Assembly (NCBI GenBank): GCA_022393335.1
Contig: JAJEKB010020583.1
Span: forward strand, 118,342 to 182,341
DNA: 64,000 nucleotides
Reading direction: 5' to 3'
From: Macrotrachela quadricornifera
Taxonomy: Eukaryota > Rotifera > Eurotatoria > Philodinida > Philodinidae
Shown here: positions 50,601 to 60,135 of the stretch, in pieces
Numbering within the stretch: the stretch's first letter is position 1
How the letters are laid out: every line of letters starts with the position of its first letter
Made by a program: the position numbers and the translations under genes
Notes under the pieces: generated by a model
Told to the model about the DNA's origin: nothing
Seen by the model: the letters and a program-made list of their open reading frames with translations, nothing else
Databases searched by the model: none

Positions 50601-51913
50601 AATTCGTAATCTTTGTTGTCCTCAAAAAATGCATCTGAAAACATTTTCTTTCGCACTTCATCATACGTCTTGACGGAGTATATATGCATGTTTTTATGAA
50701 CTCCACTACTTGTTGTTGTCAAGTATTGAAAACATTGACCAGCTATTTTCAAACAACTCACTTCAATACAATTAGGAACTGAAGTATAATCATCGCTAAT
50801 AAGCGAAACAAATGGATCATGTAAAAGGGCTTGTTCTTCCAAAGAGTCGAAGTCTGAAGCGGACCACTCAGCTAGACCATTTACAGTATCTTTGTTCAAT
50901 CGATTAATATTTTCTTCCTTTAGTTCACCTTCGACTTTTGCAGTCATTTTCGAGCGTTGAGGGGTCGTATCGAGGGTATCTCGCATTATATGAATTAGAA
51001 CAGAAAGGCTATGAACAACTGAGTTGACTTTCAAATCGCCATTGTTATTATCAATATAATCCCAATAGGAAGCAAGACGACAACTCACATCTATATTTTT
51101 TGATGTTTGGACGAAATTAACTCGCAAAAAAGATTGTTCACCATACAAACGTGTCAGATGTGATGTGTCGAAATTCTTATTCGCGTAACGTATGCGCAAT
51201 CGACAGTATGTCGTCGAATGACGATCAATTATTATAGTTGCGAAAAGTCTATATACTCCAGTATCTGATGATGAATTTTCTATTATACCACAGCTCAGAT
51301 CTGCATGCAGACGACCTAATAGATGTAAACGTATAGGACATATCCTAGTTATTCTAGCTAGAATTTTAAATCGTTCTACAAATGATCCACATCGATAATT
51401 CTTTCGTTCAAACGAGTTCATAATAGATTTGTAGTAATTAATTGTTTTGTTGTCATCGAGCACTTGAAGCTGCGATATATATGAAGAATTATTAGAAGAA
51501 GCTTCAGACGAATTTTTAGAGAGATCATCGATGGATTTGTGTTTAAAACCAGAGAAAAGAGACCATAGAAGACGCTTGAATTGTAAGTGACATTCTGTAC
51601 AAGCTGAACATTTCTGCTCTGCTAAGCGAAGAAAGGTATTCGATTGTTTCAATAAAGGTAAAAAAGTACTGAACTGTTCAAAATCTGTCTTCACCAGAGA
51701 CCAACTGAAAATGTCCCGATCAATATCCAAGATTGTAATTTGATTTGTTACATTCGATTCGGTCTCAGCTTCATTGAATTCATTAGAATTGGTCTTGCTT
51801 GCACACGCGTTTGCAATATTTTTCAGAATATTAGCTATTCTTCTTTTTTTTATCTTTTGAGTTTCTGTTGTTGTCAGCGGCTTGCATCCGACAGAGGTGA
51901 CTTCTTCTGACAT
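47654..51913 (-). CDS. Eukaryotic cellular RNA-dependent RNA polymerase, QDE-1/EGO-1/RDR family (1419 aa)
   Basis: One uninterrupted frame from ATG 51913. The family core is complete: FQVRLDGIKGMLVVDKSL, then KPSPSQVKFVSPEIQGNW, RRLFGVADFWHVLKKGEVFV, LVTKEPCFHRGDLRTF, LKDVIVFSC and the catalytic CGSDLDGDQYFVCWD, with the DLDGD aspartates at residues 781-785. These enzymes copy single-stranded RNA into double-stranded RNA that feeds Dicer/Argonaute silencing, or prime short antisense RNAs. Its length is close to QDE-1. Residues about 840-940 form an acidic, Glu-rich linker (ESENEEYNAEK, EEDVEDEIYK). There is no intron in 4.26 kb although other genes here are well split, so it may derive from a retrocopy or an intron-poor paralog lineage. 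The family is reported as strongly expanded in bdelloids. No obvious acceptor lies near the ATG. Confidence 0.95.
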   Translation of the reverse strand: MSEEVTSVGCKPLTTTETQKIKKRRIANILKNIANACASKTNSNEFNEAETESNVTNQITILDIDRDIFSWSLVKTDFEQFSTFLPLLKQSNTFLRLAEQKCSACTECHLQFKRLLWSLFSGFKHKSIDDLSKNSSEASSNNSSYISQLQVLDDNKTINYYKSIMNSFERKNYRCGSFVERFKILARITRICPIRLHLLGRLHADLSCGIIENSSSDTGVYRLFATIIIDRHSTTYCRLRIRYANKNFDTSHLTRLYGEQSFLRVNFVQTSKNIDVSCRLASYWDYIDNNNGDLKVNSVVHSLSVLIHIMRDTLDTTPQRSKMTAKVEGELKEENINRLNKDTVNGLAEWSASDFDSLEEQALLHDPFVSLISDDYTSVPNCIEVSCLKIAGQCFQYLTTTSSGVHKNMHIYSVKTYDEVRKKMFSDAFFEDNKDYELKLALRMGLWFTPSIPMNLKKVKVKKKKDLEKHTDGCGRVSISLAREMSARWKEGRKYKNVTFTAQNIGPTEWNSGTFQDSEIEYDETTEQSEYYSAFQVRLDGIKGMLVVDKSLSRRKCIKPSPSQVKFVSPEIQGNWSYKSIQMVQCSQPMLPARLNLALISLIVGCARDPTEMQRYIISLAIDEMNKLLNEKNRIFAIEFALKHNDVKSFNMLGVGCSLFEVFFAGYYQNYMRRFKIIVEKSRRLFGVADFWHVLKKGEVFVSVSNLKNDDSTEPSILEQEVLVTKEPCFHRGDLRTFTTVTLKELEERQNGKYLIELKDVIVFSCCQGEESEPDKICGSDLDGDQYFVCWDANIVEKLRNPLFEPGVSNSIKKGDLKDIYKRLVERQAKNVIRQREKESENEEYNAEKASGESTSPLSAEEEKWIRYHMHTNEFEEDVEDEIYKLSKSRSIDEEPDRNTTEKLGNNGIDTAQIRSNAARAAIDITGNPIYFSIYDIFDIYMRTVDNLGSEWTTDKNWQLMEKICQIISMVLDSAKTGVMTFKKPAFDDLVLNSLPKYPHFDPSKRKNECKHSISPLGRIYDDLRKQLENYLDEQSSSLRHAGNTDEVCPDTLYDEISQLKLSFLFHYTKSRCHSRTEESTARATHSSNSHTDHNLFDAPLESIIPYVSIEEISEWYQSEIEPSSNSTLLKKEAACTMLWKLITLLKLKDNSSSFSSKLRIVYLDDEESLNDVKINDIVTGSDSNLPFYCMTRRLYEDLQQISSNSFPIPVLASRIFSTLKWSDVNVLIKRLSALLTKTFWKDLKLPYKDCVRRTQLMHKESQLSPITFNEVQTLFNIQSEKCLRKPVVTGVLEAFLDENDYLCVPKPEEIDIYKPNNPPRKALSQLRDILGCLLCFPETWNISGSRNFLFTLCEKIAEILFHHIRMYKYQKVLSNKSIKLDNFPRCSWHKGRIDLSKLEAADKQMTELFEILFDNVDV

Positions 51914-53290
51914 AATTATAGATGGTTGACAAAACGTGTTTTTAATCTTTTACGATAGCTTCGGCTTCTCGGATAAATGAATAAACAAGAAGAATCGTTA
52001 TGGATAGATTAAAGGTGATGATAATTTGGGTCTATATATATATTGAAAGCGTATGTTATTGTGAGTCAACCAACATTAACGACGTCAACTTTCTTAATAA
52101 TTATCTAAAACTAGTGTATATTTAAGAGCAATCAGAAGGTTAGAATGAGTATGAGACTCATATATGATAAGTGAGTTAGTGCAGTCATACGAGATGTTCC
52201 AATCTTTATCAATGATTAATCACTAGATGACGTACACTACTGCGATATGTCTTATAAATTGTATTTTGTCTTGAGGATGAAGATGAGGAAGCGTAGAATA
52301 AAATAACTATTACGATTCGAATCTCATTTCAAATTCAGCAACTCATTGGATGATTAGTTCAAAGCTGCTGTATCATCAGATTCAAAACCAAAACGTAGTG
52401 CACACAGTAACAGCACACGTAAGTAAATTTTCATGGGTCTGATAGACAAACCTCACTTGTTAGTGACGAGGAGAACGATAAATACACTTGAAGAAAAAAG
52501 GATTGAAATAAAATGTTTCACAAATAGTAACCATATCAGCCCGACTCTTTTTTTCCTTTAATACAAATGTGTGATTCTTTTATCATTAGATAAATATAAC
52601 GATAATTTTGCCTTCATCCTCAAGGTTTTTATTATCCAGTCAGTCAATAATCTAAAAGAATTTGTTTTTGTGCGTTGGAATGTATGCTTTTCAGATTTAT
52701 CATAGTGTTTCTGAACGAAAAAAAACATTAAAATAATGCATATAAACGTGCAATGCTTTGAATAGTCTTATAGCGTTCATATTCAGTAAGCAATATTTCA
52801 TACTATTAAATTATATTACGTTTCTGTCTGTTAATTGCTTAGAAGTCAGCGACATCTCCAACGCCAATGATTGATTGCGTCTTTGATTCCTCCTTGTACC
52901 GTGGGTCTTTGCCTACAACATACATCGTTTACTGATATAAATATACCTATCGTCTGTAAAATAAAATAGTGGTCGAGGCTACTTTAGCAATCAAATTCTA
53001 TTGGTCGATGTACTGATCAATTAGATGGATTTCTTGATATCAATTATTGAAACACGATTTTAAAGGATACTTTCGCTTGCATAAAATTTTTACTTCTAAT
53101 AGAACTAATGAAGCTTTGTTCGAACATAGCCTTGTATCAAAGATGGTCATCTTGTAATGAGAGGAGAATTACTGATAAGTTTATAGTCAAGTTTTATCTA
53201 TCTACGATTAATTAATTCAGGGTGTATGATCAATACATGCATCGAATCAACTATGGAAGATAATCATCGAAGTTGATGTACTTGATGGTG
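51914..53290. other. Upstream region of RdRP, innermost palindrome spacer
   Basis: It should contain the RdRP promoter, but no diagnostic element stands out. No gene is recognised. Confidence 0.4.
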
Positions 53291-53460
53291 AACTCTAATA
53301 ATGATTGAAATGGCTGAAGATTTGACTAATTAAAAGATTTATTTAAAAGATAGAAATAAAAATATTAATATAAAAAATGAATAAATCAATTGTCAATATT
53401 AAAAGAAGATATATTGTTAATTACTTTTAGGAGTCAAAACAAACCAAGTGAATAGTTATT

Positions 53461-54430
53461 TTACAAATCAGGACGTTCTCGTACACGAAAGAAGATAATC
53501 AGAAAAATAATAGCGAATGGAATACATATTACACCAATGACAAATAAATATAAAGAAGGACCAAGAGTTGGTACGAACCATACTACGTCAGTTGGTTTAT
53601 TTTTATTATACCAACATGGATATGAATTTCCAACCTAAATTAAAATGTATTCAAAGTAAAAATTTATTCCGGCAATTCGATATAATATGATTTCATAACA
53701 AAGATTGTACTAGTTTTTGAAGGAGAACAACTTCTCATTATGATAGAACTCTAGTATGTAACAAGGTTGTCTAAAGCATCTTCCATACAGCCAAAATAGC
53801 AAGAAATGCTTTTGTACAGTTTTTGAGAGCTCTTGCACTTGAATATAAATTTTCACAATGAATAACTATCAAGGAATTCTGATGAAAAAGTCACAGATAT
53901 TTTATTGAAATAAACATATAAGTTACTATTCATCATGTTTATATTCATTGAATCATATAGAAGGAACTTCAAATCTTTTGTTTTAGGTTAATAGGCAAAT
54001 GCATCTATGAAAATAGAAATACACACTTTTTCTATATTTTAATTGTCTGGATAACTATAAAGAAGTATTTGGTACAAGTGCATACCTTATATTGGTTAGT
54101 TTTGACCTCCACAGCTGGATAAGATCTTTCTGCATCAGCTCGTGCGGTTCCTTTAACTGTTCCATTATTACCGAGGTCAACATGCCAAATTGGTACATAA
54201 CACCTTTCAGTTCTCTGATTTTTTGTGGTGTCTACAATGCATCCTCTGATAACTTCATAGGTTGCCGATCGAACAATACAGGAATTTTTCTCGTAGAGTA
54301 GAATTTTATTCCGATCTTGAAAATAGAGTGGAGTACCAACGGCAAAACAAATAATAGCAGCAATGGAGAAAAAACATCCAATAGCGAGTATAATCTTCAC
54401 CACTCGAGGTCTAGGACAGATTTCTGCCAT
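53461..54430 (-). CDS. Small two-helix membrane protein, copy 2 (172 aa), inverted paralog
   Basis: Minus-strand exons 54430-54086 and 53634-53461, with the same donor, acceptor, phase and lengths (345 and 174 nt) as copy 1. About ten residues differ in exon 1 and a similar fraction in exon 2; the Cys residues and the RVRERPDL tail are unchanged. The intron is 451 nt against 315 nt in copy 1, with an extra segment near 53780-53830. Both frames are intact and the changes are mostly conservative, which implies that both copies are under selection. About 170 nt downstream and 110 nt upstream are also conserved between the copies. Confidence 0.83.
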
Positions 54431-54544
54431 TAAAGAGAATCTAGAAAAATAAAGATAGCATAAATCAATTTCTATTCTTTAAGAAATAAAGTTGACGCTA
54501 TATAGTTGATCAAGTTTTTTGTTTATCAATGATATTAAACTACT

Positions 54545-55483
54545 AGTATAGATCACTAATAAAGCTTTAACCATATTCGACACGAAAAGGTAGTCAAATT
54601 ATACAGGTTGATGTCGGTCTAAATTCAAAATTCTTTACCTTGCAATTTTAGACTCATTTGTATATAGTAATTTCAGTCAACTTTCATAGTAAGAATCTTA
54701 CATATTAACTCATCTTAGCTGCCTCTCTGCAGTAGCATTCTTCTGCGGATTGAAATATTTCTCAACAATGCTAAATAGCGTAGTATTTCAAATAAGTGTA
54801 GATAAAATCTATCAATTGCTAATAAATCGCATCATTATTTAACAAAAATCTAGAGAATAATTATCTGTTATTCAATCCTATTACTGCAATTTCTTAGTCG
54901 AAAATTTTTCGCAAGAAATCTTCGTGTGCTCTTAATGTTAGTATAATAAATATCACAGACGAAAATAGAAGTAAGTTCCAGGAATTATATGAATTTAATA
55001 TTGTATGTTTTTCTATAATTAAGGCAAGAAAATGTTTCACAAAACAACTAGTTATTTAGTTAATACATAAGTACAAAAATTTTTCCTCAGTTAAATCAAG
55101 AATTTGGATCAATTCGAAGTTTGTAAAATTTCTTTTAAAAAATGATCTACAACTATCTTTTTCATTAGGCTATCTTTGGAAACTGATCTATATTATTCCT
55201 ATTTTGTTCTTAATTTTGTAACTTTCTAAATATTATTTTAAATATTAATATTACATCTTAGTCCGAAACTCAATTATTTATGAAATGCCATAATTATAAT
55301 AATAAATTATTTATTCTAAAAAGAAAATTTTTTTTTTATTAATTACTCAATATTCGTGGTACTGAGATGTTGATGTTAAAATGGAAGAAAACTGTTAGCA
55401 CAATCACTGCAAGATTAAAAGATGAAATGCGATATACCTACTAGTTGGTGATCGTAGCGAGATAAAATTTGACTACTCCTCCT
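54545..55483. other. Right-arm spacer without recognised genes
   Basis: No gene is recognised. The block 55388-55440 resembles 13021-13075 (TGTTAGCACAATC, then GATTAAAA), a dispersed repeat. Confidence 0.45.
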
Positions 55484-55765
55484 CGCCGAATAGACAGTCA
55501 CTCTCAATATAAAAACATGTATGATCAAAACTTCATCGCTCCTAATATAAGACTGCATTAATTAATTTAGTTTTTTTTTGAATAAATTGCTTTGCATTAA
55601 AAAGAAAACGACCGCTACGTTATGAAAATATTAATTTTGATTAATTATGATCAATTCATTATAATTAATTAATGTTGTGAAGAGCAAGAAGCTATCGAAT
55701 CTGTCTATCACATCTGTGAAACAGTAGAGACTAATTTCAACTCGTACACATGTCAATACTCCTTT
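55484..55765 (-). repeat. Palindrome right arm, non-coding segment
   Basis: Inverted counterpart of 42870-43200; see the shared blocks listed there. The similarity is patchy but collinear, through CATCTGTGAAACAGTAGAG. Confidence 0.7.
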
Positions 55766-55839
55766 TATCTCATATTTCAAAAAATTAATTAAATAAGTTA
55801 AAAGTGTATAATAAGTCATTGACAGCTGTCAAGCAACAA

Positions 55840-56245
55840 TCATTGATGACAAATTGTTTCGCTCGATAGTAACGACATTTTTGTAATATATGCTCAAACT
55901 CAAGGTTAAAAAGAAAAATATAGGTACCTTATATTTACTCGATGAAATAAAACTAAAGATATAGAAAAATTTTCGTTATCTTTATTTTTTTTATTATAAA
56001 GAAAAATAATAATCAAGTAACACTTCTAATGATGTTTACATAAATTATGAAATTCTCCAATAGAAAGGTTTTTATAAAATGGATGTGTCGAATTATATAA
56101 AATATCTATTTTAATGAAAAATCTTGATTTTTCTCTATGTAAAAGTCTTTTAAATATTATTTTTCAAATATTCTAATGATAAAAAAGGATTGAAATATTG
56201 AACCAATTATTGATCATCATAGCATGACCTCTATCGATCCAGTTA
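55840..56245 (-). repeat. Duplicated block, copy 3 of 3 (diverged, inverted)
   Basis: On the minus strand it reads GATCGATAGAGGTCATGCTA, TGATGATCAATAAT, then a diverged but alignable version of the block at 22864 and 41612, including GAAAAATAATATT and AAAATAGATATTTTAT. It forms the outer end of the right palindrome arm. Confidence 0.7.
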
Positions 56246-56973
56246 CCCATGTTTATATGACATAAAAATGATTAAAGTCTTAGAATAAAGAAAAATGTAT
56301 CGATTTCAATAGTTATCTAATTTTGACATTAAATGATAAAATAATGAAACAGATTGATAGTCCTTGTGATGAACTACAGCCTGGCATAGTTTGTTTTGCC
56401 AAAACGTGTGTATTGATCTTTTTTTTCTGATGATGTGCTACTGATACTTTTCATACTTTTGTTTGACTAATCGAGCTGAAATTTTTATGATATATAGAAC
56501 TAATCAAGATCTTTTATTTTTAAAGATTTCAGCTCTCTAGCTATGACTAACGGTAGAATACATCGATCGAATTGAAATGCATCAAAAAATTTTGTTTTTC
56601 GTTTTTTCTCAAAATCAATTTTTTTAATCATATTGTTTACACAGACAAGGCTTTTCTTAACAATGACTCAGTATAGATGTGCTCATTTTTTTTTATTATA
56701 TAGTATATAGGTAGGACTAGATCTTCACAGAGTTTGATTTTTGAATTTGTCAGTTGCTGAAATAAAAAACTTCGATGTCTTATTTTTAGTAGTAAGTTTT
56801 TGGGCATGAATTCATGATTTTTTTGAAAAAGGATTTTTGAAAAACAAACAAAAGGTAATTCAAAAATCGGAACCTGTGAGGATCTAGCTTCAAGGGTACT
56901 CTACAACTTAAAATTCGTTCGGGTTTGTTAGCTCGTATTCTTATTGCGAAAACCTTGCTCGCGTACATGATGC
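56246..56973. other. Spacer without recognised genes
   Basis: AT-rich; nothing recognised. Confidence 0.4.
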
Positions 56974-57467
56974 TTTTGACCAACAAATTGACTATAACTC
57001 GTTAGTTTATTGGGGATTTGNNNNNNNNNNNNNNNNNNNNNNNNNNNNNNNNNNNNNNNNNNNNNNNNNNNNNNNNNNNNNNNNNNNNNNNNNNNNNNNN
57101 NNNNNNNNNNNNNNNNNNNNNNNNNNNNNNNNNNNNNNNNNNNNNNNNNNNNNNNNNNNNNNNNNNNNNNNNNNNNNNNNNNNNNNNNNNNNNNNNNNNN
57201 NNNNNNNNNNNNNNNNNNNNNNNNNNNNNNNNNNNNNNNNNNNNNNNNNNNNNNNNNNNNNNNNNNNNNNNNNNNNNNNNNNNNNNNNNNNNNNNNNNNN
57301 NNNNNNNNNNNNNNNNNNNNNNNNNNNNNNNNNNNNNNNNNNNNNNNNNNNNNNNNNNNNNNNNNNNNNNNNNNNNNNNNNNNNNNNNNNNNNNNNNNNN
57401 NNNNNNNNNNNNNNNNNNNNTTTTGACCAACAAATTGACTATAACTCGTTAGTTTATTGGGGATTTG
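56974..57467. other. Assembly gap (400 N at 57021-57420) between identical 47-bp ends
   Basis: The 47 bases before the gap (56974-57020, starting TTTTGACCAACAAATTGACT) are identical to the 47 bases after it (57421-57467). The N run is exactly 400, which looks like an arbitrary scaffold gap. The contig ends probably overlap, so the true gap may be zero, or a collapsed tandem repeat may lie here. Frames across the Ns are meaningless. Confidence 0.9.
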
Positions 57468-57563
57468 GAGGAGATATTTCATCCATAATCTATCCTATCC
57501 TAAGCTAATATCCTCCAAAAATTTCGATGAAATCACAAGAAAAATAACAAAGTTTGTTTCTGA

Positions 57564-57587
57564 GGGGAGGGGGGAGGGGGGACAGGG
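57564..57587 (+). other. Potential G-quadruplex
   Basis: Four G-runs in 24 nt (G4, A, G6, A, G6, ACA, G3), very unusual in this AT-rich sequence. No gene start is near. Confidence 0.6.
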
Positions 57588-58580
57588 TCCACATTAATGA
57601 AAGATTAAATTCTAAATGAAAAATATCAGATAAACTTGTAATCATTTTAATTTATTAACTTACTATCTTCGGAAATCATTTGTTATTATTAATCATTTCA
57701 TATATGTGACGTTAATCAGTAAATAGTTAATGAAAGGACACTAATGGATCTAATAAACGTATAATTATTGATATTGTTCAACAAGTCGTCTAGGTGTAAT
57801 AGAATCTACATTCAATTCAGAATTCTGATTGTTTTCAGATTATGAATATTATACTGATGTTGAACTATTATTCCATGTAGCATAAGCAGACGTTAGGAAA
57901 ATTTCAAAGTTTTAGAATGAGATCATCGAAAGAGTTAGTGGATAAACTCAATTCACTTGTAATAATTTGACATAACTTTTTATAGATATATTGGAGATGC
58001 AATCTTACACGTTGTTCTTTGTGAAAAACTTATCATATTTTAAAAACATTGATCAATATTTTAACTTTCTGTTCTATCTAAACAAGTAACGCTCGTCAAC
58101 AATGACTCGCTTAACCCTCGACTGAATCTATTCTATCTATTTCGAGAATCATTGATAGATAAATGACCGACAAGTGTACCGCTGTAATCACGTCAGCTTG
58201 AACAAATCTCCTACATTTTACGATTTCTGAAACCAAAGCTATCAATCTTAAATTCGAAAAATATCAACTGCTCACGATTTTCTCATCATAGCTAACATTC
58301 TTTGACTTTTATGGAGCATTGATAGAGTACTAACATAAGTCACCTGGGGTATTAGTTCAATCGGAGTTAGAACGAAAAACTGAGACGAAACGTAACGTTC
58401 TCATTGATTTCAGCTAACGAGGAAACCTTACGAAGTGTTCAAAGAGTTTAGAGTTCATCCTTTGACCATAAGTAGACCTCAATGAAGTATAAAACATCCC
58501 AAAAGGATAATGGTCCTTAGTTCTTTTATCCCGAGTTATAGGTATTTTACTGAAATTTTAAGCTATGGCATAGTATCTAT
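57588..58580. other. Spacer without recognised genes
   Basis: Nothing recognised. Confidence 0.4.
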
Positions 58581-58838
58581 CAATAAATCGAATGACAATG
58601 TTTTGGTCTGAAATTTTGCCCATAGACAGGTCTGGTTGTGAATAAAATGCTCTGAAAAACTCAGCGGAAAAGTGTGTCCCCTTCTCGAGATATTAAAATC
58701 CAAAAAGCATCAGCATCCTTTGTGAGATATGAGTGATATTTTGGATTTTAATATCTTAAGGAGAAAATATTCTACCCAGAACTAGATCTGTCTATAGGCA
58801 AAGTTTCAGACCGAAGCAATGTCATTGTATTTATTTAT
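58581..58838. mobile_element. Foldback element (about 258 bp)
   Basis: The arms share AATGACAATGTTTTGGTCTG (right copy, complement, AATGACATTGCTTCGGTCTG), CATAGACAGGTCT and GATATTAAAATCCAAAA. No coding capacity. Confidence 0.7.
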
Positions 58839-59279
58839 AAATAATATATTTTAATGATACTACGTCAAGGAAGAGAAAAGCAAACTTGGATCGATGGATC
58901 CACCCGAGCCCTACAAAAATATTGCTATATTTCAATGATACTACTTAGTATCATTAAAGTATATTAATTTTATCGTATGATCCAGCAGGATCCAGGATTC
59001 GCTTTTTCCCCTTTGCTAAACTCCTTGAACACTTACAAAGGATTCCTCGTAAGTTGCTCTAGCCTGATCTTGTACCCTGAGCAAACACACATTAGAGTTA
59101 TGTTTTTTCATATGACTTTCCCTCCTCAGTCAAGAAAACAAGAAGAAAGCATTTCGCCCCAACTTTTCATCATGATTTACGGTAGCATTTGTTCGTTACG
59201 ATCTCCTAATATAAGAAAAAAGACATGGTGTTCGGAATTAAGTGAACAACTCCTAGTCTCAATCTTGCTCATTCCGTGA

Positions 59280-60135
59280 GAAACTCTAGAAGGATCTCTC
59301 AGGATCTTGAATCACAAAGATCCTATCAGATTTTATTCAGGATCCTGTTCAAGTTTTTTTCAGGTACTTGCTCAGATACGTTGCTGAATTGCCGATGATG
59401 AATCCTGCTAGAATTTCATCTAGATCCTTGAAAAGGTCTTTAAAAGATTATGAGGAAGTATTTTTTGCTAAGATTCGTTTAGATTTACACCGAGGTCTCA
59501 ACTAAATTCTCGCTAATAAGTCTTATCAGGATCATCAACACATCAGTCTAGGATTTTAGCAAGAAAATGAAAGAATCCTTCTGAAGCGAGGCTCAGCTAT
59601 CCTGAAGGTTTCCTATTAGAAATATCTTCAGAACTTTTTAAGAATAGATGCTTTCAGACTTGTACAAGTTGTAATCAAGAAGAAAATCAAAGGATCTGAC
59701 TAAGATCTTTGAAGGCTATCATATGTTGTGTTTATCCGTGTTCACTTCTTGAAAAAGTATAGAAGATCCTTAAGCTAATGAACCAAAATTTCAGAATCCT
59801 AACAGGAATTATAGATACGATTTCGTTAACTGTAAGTAAGTTTTAGTTATGCTCTAGAACCTGCTATGAGACCTACGGTAAGGTTTTATACGTGTATTAA
59901 TTGAAGATCTTTTCAAAGGTAATGCAAGACGGCTCTAATCAGTATCTTGCCAAGATTTAATCAAGATCTTTCTCAGAACGCTTCAGGAATAAGCATTACG
60001 AATCTTAAGAATGTAATACAAATATGATTAAGATCTTGATGAGAAAATACAAGGATCATCCCAGGCTCAACTATAGAATGTATAAAGAGTGTAGTATTCA
60101 AGATCGTATTAAGATTTGTAACTAGTTATGTTAAG
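59280..60135. repeat. Low-order repeat tract rich in AGGATC/GATCCT/AGATCTT
   Basis: Motifs such as CAGGATCCTG, AAGATCCT, AGGATCTTGA and AAGATCTT recur every 20-60 nt over about 850 bp, with no fixed unit length. It looks like a strongly decayed short-unit satellite. Confidence 0.5.

Noticed and set aside
57002..57482. Open frames across the N run
   Set aside because: They consist of undefined residues from the assembly gap.
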